Below, in pieces: positions 1 to 5,138 of a stretch of 5,138 nucleotides of DNA (position 1 is its first letter; every line of letters begins with the position of its first letter). The translations under genes and the position numbers were made by a program. The stretch covers positions 593 to 5,730 of the forward strand of contig JAGRKQ010000214.1 of the NCBI GenBank assembly GCA_020442235.1, given 5' to 3'. This DNA comes from Hyphomicrobiaceae bacterium (lineage in GTDB: Bacteria > Pseudomonadota > Alphaproteobacteria > Rhizobiales > MH13). The notes under the pieces were generated by a model that had not been told where the DNA came from, did not search any database, and saw only the letters and a program-made list of their open reading frames with translations.

Positions 1-927
1 CACCGTCTCGCGGCAGCCCGGCGCATCGGTGGTGATGATGGCGCGGCCCATGGCCATCGCCTCCAGAACCGTGCGCGGTGTGCCCTCGCGATAGGACGGA
101 AGCACATAGACGCTGGTATCGGCGATGGCGCCGCGCACATCCGACAGCCTGCCGAGATGTTCCACACCGCCGGCGAAACTTTCCTCCAGTTCGGCGGCCG
201 GAATGCCGTCCGGCCCGACATCGGGATAGCCGGCAAGACGCACCGCCACCTCCGGAAAGGCCTTCTTCAGCGCGACGCCGGCCCGGCAGTATTCGCCAAC
301 GCCCTTGGAGACGAGAAAGCGCGAAATCATCAGGAAGGACGGCGCGGACGGCATCGCGGCCGGGGTAAAGGCCGCGCAGTCGATGCCGGAGCCGTTGACG
401 ATCGAGGCCGGAACATGCTCCGGCAGGATGGCGCGTGCGCGCATCAGATCGCGGTCGTCGGGGTTCTGGAAAATGACGTGATCGGCGCGCGACAGCGCCA
501 GCCTGTAAAGCCACTGGGCGATGGCGCGCGTTGCCCGTTCCTTCAGGCCGCGTCCTTCCATGAAGGCATAACCGAGCCCGGTGATCATCGGCACGACGTG
601 GTCGATGCCGGCCTTGCGCGCGGCGAGCGTGCCCCAGATCACCGGCTTGATCGTATAGGGCACGAGGACATCCGGCTTCAGATCGCCCAGCACCCGGCTG
701 AGCGCCCGCAGTGTCTTCAGGTCTTCGAGCGGATTGAGGCCGGCGCGGCTCAGCGGCACGTCGACGGGCTCCGCCCCGAGGGCCGCGAGCGCCTTGCGGC
801 TTTCGCCGTCATGATCGGGCGCAAGCGCAAGAACCCGCATGCCGCGCCCGGCAAGGGCCCGGATGAGATCACCGCGGAAATTGGTCAGCGAGGGCGCGAA
901 AGAGGCAAGGAGGGCGATGGTTGTCAT
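1..927 (-). CDS. GT4-family glycosyltransferase, C-terminus cut by the window edge
   Basis: Probably a retaining GT-B glycosyltransferase that adds a sugar from a nucleotide-sugar donor to a lipid-linked repeat unit at the cytoplasmic face of the inner membrane. From the ATG at 927, 309 residues are visible with no stop, so the C-terminal end lies beyond base 1; relatives usually run to about 360-390 residues. The N-terminal acceptor half has the FAPSLTNFRGDL segment (residues 10-21), GLGYAF (117-122) and VIFQNPDD (151-158), as in CapM/PglA-like GT4 enzymes. VNGSGID (177-183) marks the hinge into the donor half, followed by ISRFLVSKGV (201-210). The GT4 E-x7-E signature is intact at E281 and E289 (REGTPRTVLE). 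The start is supported by AGGA six bases upstream. It is transcribed away from the ligase-like gene and may head a leftward operon. Donor and acceptor sugars cannot be read from sequence. Family call is firm, specificity unknown. Confidence 0.93.
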   Translation of the reverse strand, partial: MTTIALLASFAPSLTNFRGDLIRALAGRGMRVLALAPDHDGESRKALAALGAEPVDVPLSRAGLNPLEDLKTLRALSRVLGDLKPDVLVPYTIKPVIWGTLAARKAGIDHVVPMITGLGYAFMEGRGLKERATRAIAQWLYRLALSRADHVIFQNPDDRDLMRARAILPEHVPASIVNGSGIDCAAFTPAAMPSAPSFLMISRFLVSKGVGEYCRAGVALKKAFPEVAVRLAGYPDVGPDGIPAAELEESFAGGVEHLGRLSDVRGAIADTSVYVLPSYREGTPRTVLEAMAMGRAIITTDAPGCRETV

Positions 928-933
928 CGGTTG

Positions 934-937
934 TCCT
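934..937 (-). promoter_or_regulatory. Ribosome binding site of the glycosyltransferase gene
   Basis: On the minus strand AGGA lies six bases before the ATG at 925-927. This is a good Shine-Dalgarno match and spacing, and it decides the start of the glycosyltransferase. Confidence 0.6.
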
Positions 938-965
938 GAATCGCCTTGTTCTTCCGCCCTTGCCG

Positions 966-994
966 CTCTTATTCCTGTTGAACGGTCAATGCAA
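966..994 (-). promoter_or_regulatory. Candidate promoter for the glycosyltransferase gene
   Basis: On the minus strand TTGCAT (989-994) is followed, after 17 bases, by TAAGAG (966-971). Together they resemble a loose housekeeping-sigma promoter and would give a leader of about 30 bases before the ATG at 927. TTGACC also occurs just inside this region (982-987), but I found no well-placed -10 for it. The -10 match is poor, so this rests mainly on spacing and on location in the only real intergenic gap of the window. Confidence 0.3.
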
Positions 995-1006
995 AGGCCC
1001 TAGTCA
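978..1006 (+). promoter_or_regulatory. Candidate promoter for the ligase/polymerase-like gene
   Basis: On the plus strand TTGAAC (978-983), then a 17-base spacer, then TAGTCA (1001-1006) resemble a sigma-70-type promoter. The predicted transcript would begin near 1013, leaving a leader of about 60 bases before the ATG at 1077. It overlaps the candidate minus-strand promoter. It was found by eye only. Confidence 0.3.
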
Positions 1007-1064
1007 GATGCGCGCCGTCCGCGATGGCGGTTCCTGCCGGTTTGCCGATGCCGGATCGCCCGCC

Positions 1065-1070
1065 GAAGGA
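1065..1070 (+). promoter_or_regulatory. Ribosome binding site that sets the ligase/polymerase-like start
   Basis: GAAGGA ends six bases before the ATG at 1077. The same frame stays open upstream to a TTG at 921 and has another ATG at 1008, but the upstream stretch encodes low-complexity, non-family residues. The strong Shine-Dalgarno match here therefore favours 1077. Confidence 0.65.
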
Positions 1071-1076
1071 CCCCGC

Positions 1077-2333
1077 ATGACAGCCTCATTCAAGCGCGCC
1101 CTGCCGTTCATCGTCCTGCTGGCGGCGGTGGCAACGACGGTTCTGGTGATGACCGTGCGGCTTGCTCCGCAGCTCGTCTTCGGGCTGGCCATGGCCGTGG
1201 CCCTGGCCGCGGCTCTTGCCTTTCACACCCCGCAAGAGGTTGCCCGGCGTCTTCTGAGCGCCCTCAAGGCCGGGCTTCCGTTCCTTGCCGTGCTGGCCAT
1301 CGCCTTCATCGCCGTGCTGCCCTTTGCCAACGAAGCGGGCACGCATTTTTCGCGCGGGCTTCAGCTTCTTCTCGTCGCCGCCGTGCTGCCGCTGGCCTCC
1401 GGCCTTGGCGCCCTTGCCGGCGGCCCCCTCGGCGCAAGGGAGCGCGAGCGCTGGATCATCTTCTTTCTCGCCGGATTGATGGTGCTGATCGCGGGGGAGA
1501 TCTTTCTCGACGACATCCGCAAGATCGCCATCGCCTTCGGCTATGAGCGCATGAGCATGAGCACGCTCCGGATGAACCGCTCCACGCTGGTGATCTCGCT
1601 GATCGCAGGCTTCGCCTTCTTCCGCGCCGTGCAGAGCCGCGACCGGGTCACACTCGTTGCGGCCATGGTGACGCTCTTCATCATGCTTGCCTTTTCCGAC
1701 AACGAGACAGCGAGGGGCATCGTTCTTCTGACGCTTCTTCTGGCGCTGGTGCCGGCGCGCTGGTCGAAGGGCCTTTACGCGCTGACAGCCATCGGCACGC
1801 TCGCCTTCATCCTGGCCGGGCCATTTCTCTACGAGCCGGCGCGTGAAGCCTGGCTGTCCTCTTCGCTCGCCGGTTTCAAGCCGAACACCATCCTTGCGCG
1901 TCTCGACATCTGGACGCTGTCGGCGCGGGCGGTGCATGCCTTTGGCTGGCTTGGCGGAGGCATCGATTTCCTGCGCGACATCGACGCCTATCCGGATCTT
2001 GTCGCCGCCGTCGCCCCGCTGGGCGAAGGCGCGGTGATGCCTGACATCACCTATGTGCTGCACAGCCACAACGGCGCGCTGCAACTGGTCGTCGATCTCG
2101 GCCTCTTCGGCGTGATCGCTGCTGCGGCGCTCTTCGTGCTTCTGGGGCGTTCCATCTTCTCGCTGCCCGAACCGCAGCAGAGCGCCTATGTGCGTCTCGT
2201 GGTGCTGGTTCTCTTCGCCATCTGCGTCTCGCACGGGCTGTGGCAGAAGTGGTGGTGGCTGGCGATCGGCCTTGTCACGTTGACGGTTGCATTTCTGGGC
2301 GGTGCGGATGCGCGCCGGCGGCAGGACGACTGA
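1077..2333 (+). CDS. O-antigen ligase / Wzy polymerase superfamily membrane protein (WaaL/ExoQ-like)
   Basis: Predicted inner-membrane protein of 418 residues that would transfer or polymerise lipid-linked glycan on the periplasmic face. About 12 hydrophobic segments are visible (roughly residues 9-26, 31-49, 66-83, 95-113, 127-143, 170-183, 190-206, 214-226, 233-250, 336-356, 371-386, 392-407). The large loop between about 251 and 335 carries the superfamily hallmarks: R275 in RLDIW and H329/H331/N332 in HSHNG, followed by LQLVVDLGLFG. SDNETARG around R213 matches the usual Ser/Arg-containing motif before a membrane segment. Length fits the family (about 400-450). The start at 1077 is chosen for GAAGGA six bases upstream; longer forms from 1008 or 921 are possible but less likely. 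It is the only plus-strand gene, divergent from the glycosyltransferase and overlapping the 3' end of the opposite-strand polymerase-like gene by 59 bases. Ligase (WaaL) and polymerase (Wzy, as in rhizobial ExoQ) share this fold, and sequence alone does not decide between them. Confidence 0.87.
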   Translation: MTASFKRALPFIVLLAAVATTVLVMTVRLAPQLVFGLAMAVALAAALAFHTPQEVARRLLSALKAGLPFLAVLAIAFIAVLPFANEAGTHFSRGLQLLLVAAVLPLASGLGALAGGPLGARERERWIIFFLAGLMVLIAGEIFLDDIRKIAIAFGYERMSMSTLRMNRSTLVISLIAGFAFFRAVQSRDRVTLVAAMVTLFIMLAFSDNETARGIVLLTLLLALVPARWSKGLYALTAIGTLAFILAGPFLYEPAREAWLSSSLAGFKPNTILARLDIWTLSARAVHAFGWLGGGIDFLRDIDAYPDLVAAVAPLGEGAVMPDITYVLHSHNGALQLVVDLGLFGVIAAAALFVLLGRSIFSLPEPQQSAYVRLVVLVLFAICVSHGLWQKWWWLAIGLVTLTVAFLGGADARRRQDD

Positions 2334-3477
2334 GCACGGGATCGTCTCCGACCCGGCGAGGCCTTTTCTGCGGCCAAAGAGAGAGTGCCAGAGCCAGCAG
2401 CATCGGCAGGAACATCCATTTCTGGCGGATGGAAATGCCGATATTGCCGGTGGTGTTGGCCATGACGAGCCACAGAACGGCAACGAAGAGCACGAAAACC
2501 GTGCGCGCAAAGGCAGGCAATGCCTGCGGATTGCGCCCCAGCGACATCAGCGCCCGCACCACCACAACAAGCAGCAGCGCGTTTTCAAGGCTGACGACCA
2601 GCGCATTCAGCCCGGCGGCATCGAAAAACAACGGCCTGAAGAGATAGGCGAACAACCTTGCGGGAACCGACATCGCAGCCAGATCGATGCTGGCGCCGCC
2701 GGACTGATCGATGTCCTGCCGCTCGCCGAGAAAGGCGCCGAGTTCGCCAAGGCTGATCCCGACATAAGACAGCGCCAGATGGGCGGTGAAGGCCGCGAGC
2801 GGCACGCTCACCGCCAGAAGACCGAGCTTGGCGAGAGGCCTTGCCTTGTAGGACCAGAAGAGCCCGCCAGCGAGCGCGCAGGCAAAGGCCGCCCCGACAT
2901 GGGGGCGCACGAAGGCAAAAAGCACCAAGGCCAGAAGCACCGTCTTCCAGCGCCGGGCCGGTTCCAGCAGCGCCCAGATTGCAAGGCCTGCCGCCATGAA
3001 AGCCAGGGCGTCCTTGCCAATCGCGCTGGACCAGAAGGAGACGCCCGGCAGGAAGACGATCACCAGCGCCATCCGGCGGGCCATCGCGGTCTTGTGTGCT
3101 GTGAGCGTGCGCAAGGCGCCATAGAAAGCCAGAAGACCCACCATGCCGATGATGTTGAAGACCAGAAAACAGCCGAAATAGGAAAGGCCGAACGGATCGG
3201 CGAGAAGGCCGGTCAGCCAGTTGACACCATCGGTTCCCGGACGAAGCCGCCCCTCCCCGGCAAGACCGCGCAGGTAGTAGAGCGTGGCATCGGCGTTGTC
3301 GTTCAGCGAATAGCGGAAATAGAGACCGCAAAAGAGCGTGTGCCAGCCATAGAGCCAGGTTGCGAGCATGCCCGGCACGCCAAAGCGGCGCGCAAGACGC
3401 AGCGTCACAACGAGCCCGACCAGCAACAGGACCGGTATCGACACGGCCTGCCAGGGCGTTTCGGCAACGCTCAACAT
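2275..3477 (-). CDS. Polytopic membrane protein, putative Wzy-like polysaccharide polymerase
   Basis: A 400-residue membrane protein with about 9-10 hydrophobic segments (for example 11-28, 36-54, 98-121, 136-150, 156-171, 179-205, 217-238, 288-309, 324-341, 354-369). Conspicuous motifs are FLPGVSFWSSAIGKDAL (142-158), VRPHVG (190-195), LFRPLFFDAAGLNAL (279-293) followed by SLENA (296-300), and NTTGNIGISIRQKWMFLP (341-358). I associate this pattern (Pro and aromatic, then GKD; FRP; NxGI..RQ) with uncharacterised polymerase-like proteins of polysaccharide clusters; this comes from memory, without a database match. The conserved Lys, Arg and His next to membrane segments could serve a glycan-phosphate substrate. 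It follows the flippase by 24 bases on the same strand, as expected for a wzx-wzy pair. Residues from about 372 onward form a basic, Pro-rich hydrophilic tail, and residues 382-400 are encoded opposite the end of the ligase-like gene. A polymerase role is inferred; it could instead be another glycan-transfer membrane protein. Confidence 0.85.
   Translation of the reverse strand: MLSVAETPWQAVSIPVLLLVGLVVTLRLARRFGVPGMLATWLYGWHTLFCGLYFRYSLNDNADATLYYLRGLAGEGRLRPGTDGVNWLTGLLADPFGLSYFGCFLVFNIIGMVGLLAFYGALRTLTAHKTAMARRMALVIVFLPGVSFWSSAIGKDALAFMAAGLAIWALLEPARRWKTVLLALVLFAFVRPHVGAAFACALAGGLFWSYKARPLAKLGLLAVSVPLAAFTAHLALSYVGISLGELGAFLGERQDIDQSGGASIDLAAMSVPARLFAYLFRPLFFDAAGLNALVVSLENALLLVVVVRALMSLGRNPQALPAFARTVFVLFVAVLWLVMANTTGNIGISIRQKWMFLPMLLALALSLWPQKRPRRVGDDPVLSRPAAGAHPHRPEMQPST
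2337..2367 (+). terminator. Weak candidate terminator after the ligase/polymerase-like gene
   Basis: Three bases after the plus-strand stop, CGGG-A-TCG (2337-2344) can pair with CGACCCG (2349-2355). This gives a 7-bp stem with one bulged A and a TCTC loop. A TTTT run follows at 2364-2367, eight bases past the stem, which is later than in a classical intrinsic terminator. It lies inside the coding sequence of the opposite-strand gene. No U-tract follows on the minus strand, so it would act only on plus-strand transcripts. Confidence 0.25.
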
Positions 3478-3480
3478 CCG

Positions 3481-3486
3481 CCCCTC
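3481..3486 (-). promoter_or_regulatory. Ribosome binding site between flippase and polymerase-like genes
   Basis: On the minus strand the 24-base gap contains AGGGG and then GAGGGG, the latter ending three bases before the ATG at 3475-3477; its GAGG core sits five bases before the ATG. This purine-rich run supports separate translation initiation of the polymerase-like gene after the flippase stop and supports the chosen start. Confidence 0.5.
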
Positions 3487-3501
3487 GCCCCTTTGCCGCC
3501 T

Positions 3502-4836
3502 CTACACGCCTGACATGTACCAGAAAGCGAAGCTTCCTGTCAGGACGATGGCCAGCGCCATGAGCGGGAACGGCACGGCCAGCCGCGGCGCGATGCGGCG
3601 CGCAACCACCGCCTCCACCAGGAAGGCGGCAAAGGTCGTCAGGAAGAAGGCGACGGGAATGGCGCCGACGCCATAGCGTTCGCCGGCCAGAAGCGAGGCC
3701 AGCGCCCCTGCCGCAAAGCCGGCGGCATTGATGATGAACTTCACGCCGGTGCGCTTTTCCACGATGAGACCGAAGGCGGTGAAGGCGGCGGAAAACCGCA
3801 CCAGCATGATCATGCCGATGAAGGGGAAGAGCCGGGCCGGATCCTCGATGGCAATCGGCGCCAGAAGCCGCACGATGGGTTCGGCAAAGACGAGGACAAA
3901 GAGATAGAGCGCGATGAAGCCGGCCTGCAGGAGAAGCGCGAACCGGGGAACGAAGCTTGCCTTTCCCTCCTTCTGCGCTTTCAGCGCCAGCGGCACCCAG
4001 GCCAGATTTACCACCTGGATGGCAACGCCCAGAACCATCGCCGGAAAGGCCGAGGCGGCATAGATCGACAGCCAGACATGGTCCCCGACGGTCAGGACGA
4101 TCAGGCGCTCCAGCAGGGGATAGGTGCCGGCCATCACCACCACCGCGCCCAGCGGCACGCCAAAGGCGATCAGCTGGCGCATCAGGCCGGTGTCGAGCCC
4201 TTCGCGCGACAGCCAGCGGCGGTTGAAGCCGACAAAGACGAGGCCCGACGCGAAATAGGCCGCCGCGACCGTCATCATGAAGGCGGAGAGGCTGGCCTCG
4301 CCCATCACGAGAAGCGGCGCGAGGGCGCCGATGCGGATGACGGCCGAGATGGCCGTTGCGGCGAGGAAGCGGGTTTCCTGAAACCGCGCGCGCATGTGCG
4401 CGCCGCTGGCGGCGATCAGGCTGAAGCCAAGGCCGAAGAACACGATGCAGACAAGAAGCGCGCCGTCTTCCAGCCTCAGCGCCGAATAGTCGGCAACGGG
4501 CACCGAGAGGGCAAAGAGCGCCGTAAAGAGAAGCCCGTTCGCGCCGATGAGGGCAAGGGCCGTCGTCAGCAGCCGTGCCGGGTGATGCGTGCCCTCGTCC
4601 TCATCGAAGGCAAGGCGCAGGATGGCGCTGTCGAAACCCATGATGATGAGGCTGGAAAACACCAGCCCGACGAAGAGGATTGTGTCGAGGGCGCCGTAAT
4701 CCTCCAGGAACAGCACGCGCGCGCCGATGGACAGGATGGCAAAGCGCACCAGCGCATTGACGAGGGTCGAGAGCGAATAGATCGAACCGGACCGCAACAT
4801 GGCCAGAAAGGCGGAAGGAAGCCTGATCGTTGCCAT
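3502..4836 (-). CDS. wzx: Wzx-type polysaccharide flippase (MOP superfamily)
   Basis: A 444-residue inner-membrane protein predicted to move undecaprenyl-linked repeat units from the cytoplasmic to the periplasmic face. Hydrophobic segments span almost the whole chain, giving about 12-14 transmembrane helices, and length is typical of Wzx (about 420-500). The N-terminus shows the usual pattern: LRSGSIYSLSTLVNA (14-28), then LEDYG (44-48), then GFDSAILRLAFDE (67-79). The second half begins with an FGVPLG segment (225-230) and YPLLERLIV (239-247), the position where Wzx proteins often have a charged D/E-R pair, followed by QVVNLAWVPLALKAQ (274-288). The ATG at 4836 lies 17 bases after the upstream stop, behind a G-rich but not strong ribosome site; M13 is a possible but less natural alternative. 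It is followed after 24 bases by the polymerase-like gene. The symbol is by role, because Wzx proteins are too divergent for orthology by eye. No defect is seen. Confidence 0.9.
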   Translation of the reverse strand: MATIRLPSAFLAMLRSGSIYSLSTLVNALVRFAILSIGARVLFLEDYGALDTILFVGLVFSSLIIMGFDSAILRLAFDEDEGTHHPARLLTTALALIGANGLLFTALFALSVPVADYSALRLEDGALLVCIVFFGLGFSLIAASGAHMRARFQETRFLAATAISAVIRIGALAPLLVMGEASLSAFMMTVAAAYFASGLVFVGFNRRWLSREGLDTGLMRQLIAFGVPLGAVVVMAGTYPLLERLIVLTVGDHVWLSIYAASAFPAMVLGVAIQVVNLAWVPLALKAQKEGKASFVPRFALLLQAGFIALYLFVLVFAEPIVRLLAPIAIEDPARLFPFIGMIMLVRFSAAFTAFGLIVEKRTGVKFIINAAGFAAGALASLLAGERYGVGAIPVAFFLTTFAAFLVEAVVARRIAPRLAVPFPLMALAIVLTGSFAFWYMSGV

Positions 4837-4853
4837 AGAACCCGCCCCGGCCC

Positions 4854-5138
4854 TCAGCCTGATGCCGTTTCGCCCGCGCCGCCGGCATGGCGGTAAAGGG
4901 TGATGCCGGCATTCTTGTCGCCGGGCAGGATCTGCCAGCCATCGGCTTCGAGCCGGTTTCGGCCCGCTTCATCCAGCTTGTTGTCCTGGGTCACGACGAA
5001 GGCAAGCCCGAAATCGCGGCGCAGTTCGCCAAGATGGGCAAGGTCGATGAAGGGATAGCTTTCCATCGCCTTCAGCCTTGCCGTTCCGGCGCCGGTGCCG
5101 ATGATGGGAAAGATCGGCCTCAGGCTGCTTGTGGTCAG
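4854..5138 (-). CDS. C-terminal part of an unrecognised protein, start beyond the window
   Basis: The frame is open from the right edge (base 5138) to a TGA at 4854-4856, giving the last 94 residues of a larger protein; the internal ATG at 5064-5066 is unlikely to be the true start because coding-like sequence continues upstream of it. The visible part is soluble, with no membrane segment. It has a mixed alpha/beta look: a predicted helix LAHLGELRRDFG, a strand FVVTQD, a helix around EAGRNRLEADGW, then a strand ending ITLYRH, and a Gly/Ala-rich tail ETASG. This arrangement (helix ending in Gly, a hydrophobic V-V strand, a Trp, and a final strand with LYR) resembles the periplasmic C-terminal domains of some multi-membrane-span proteins in polysaccharide clusters. 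That resemblance is an inference from memory and does not identify the family. It ends 17 bases before the flippase start on the same strand, so it is probably the upstream member of the same operon. Confidence 0.75.
   Translation of the reverse strand: MTTSSLRPIFPIIGTGAGTARLKAMESYPFIDLAHLGELRRDFGLAFVVTQDNKLDEAGRNRLEADGWQILPGDKNAGITLYRHAGGAGETASG

Noticed and set aside
157..939. Plus-strand open frame of 260 codons opposite the glycosyltransferase
   Set aside because: The minus strand carries an intact GT4 signature over the same bases. The plus translation is Arg/Gly/His-rich with no domain.
921..1076. N-terminal extension of the ligase/polymerase-like gene to the TTG at 921 or the ATG at 1008
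   Set aside because: The TTG start would overlap the divergent glycosyltransferase start, and the added residues do not look like family sequence. GAAGGA six bases before 1077 is the better site. The ATG at 1008 has only a distant AAAGG and stays a weak alternative.
1086..2510. Minus-strand open frame of 474 codons opposite the ligase/polymerase-like gene
   Set aside because: The translation is dominated by Arg, His, Gln, Asp and Gly with no hydrophobic core or family motif, which is typical of an antisense shadow in GC-rich DNA. The plus strand has clear family motifs and a ribosome site.
2287..3513. Plus-strand open frame of 408 codons opposite the polymerase-like gene
   Set aside because: The composition is Gln/Glu/Arg/Gly-rich and lacks any recognisable domain. 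It mirrors the codon bias of the real minus-strand membrane protein.
4388..4403. Perfect inverted repeat GCGCGCA-TG-TGCGCGC
   Set aside because: It lies inside the flippase coding sequence (around residues SGAHMRARF) and follows from Ala/Arg codons in GC-rich DNA. There is no U-tract or matching copy elsewhere to suggest a regulatory role.
4078..4896. Plus-strand open frame of 272 codons opposite the flippase
   Set aside because: Charged, low-information translation lying antisense to a convincing Wzx; no supporting ribosome site or motif was noted.
1..5138. RNA genes, CRISPR array, insertion sequence, attachment site or long direct repeat
   Set aside because: I saw no tRNA-like fold, repeat-spacer pattern, transposase or terminal inverted repeats. 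Nearly all bases are covered by polysaccharide genes, and the only gap over 100 bases is 928-1076.

Overview
The window is a GC-rich, densely coded stretch of a surface-polysaccharide locus (exopolysaccharide, capsule or O-antigen). Base composition by eye, heavy use of G/C-ending codons and the protein styles suggest an alphaproteobacterium, perhaps of the Rhizobiales/Rhodobacterales type. No rRNA or diagnostic housekeeping gene is present, so this is an inference and no species can be named.

Layout, left to right. (1) 1-927, minus: a GT4-type glycosyltransferase whose C-terminus runs off the left edge. (2) 928-1076: a 149-base divergent intergenic region with candidate back-to-back promoters. 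(3) 1077-2333, plus: a roughly 12-TM protein of the O-antigen ligase / Wzy polymerase superfamily. (4) 2275-3477, minus: a 400-aa polytopic protein resembling Wzy-like polymerases; it meets gene 3 tail to tail with a 59-base overlap. (5) 3502-4836, minus: a Wzx-type flippase. (6) 4854-5138, minus: the C-terminal 94 residues of a protein that begins beyond the right edge and is not recognised with certainty. Genes 6, 5 and 4 are spaced by 17 and 24 bases and look like one leftward operon.

How the genes fit together (family knowledge plus inference): glycosyltransferases build a lipid-linked repeat unit on the cytoplasmic face, the Wzx flippase moves it across the inner membrane, and a Wzy-type polymerase or WaaL-type ligase joins repeats or transfers glycan on the periplasmic face. 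The window has two candidates for this last step on opposite strands. No priming transferase, Wza/Wzc export protein or regulator is visible here.

I see no RNA gene, mobile element, CRISPR array or long repeat. Nothing points to a wholly new kind of system. The points most worth a second look are the two candidate polymerase/ligase proteins, their convergent coding overlap, the single in-frame TAG separating the flippase and polymerase-like genes, and the overlapping divergent promoter candidates.
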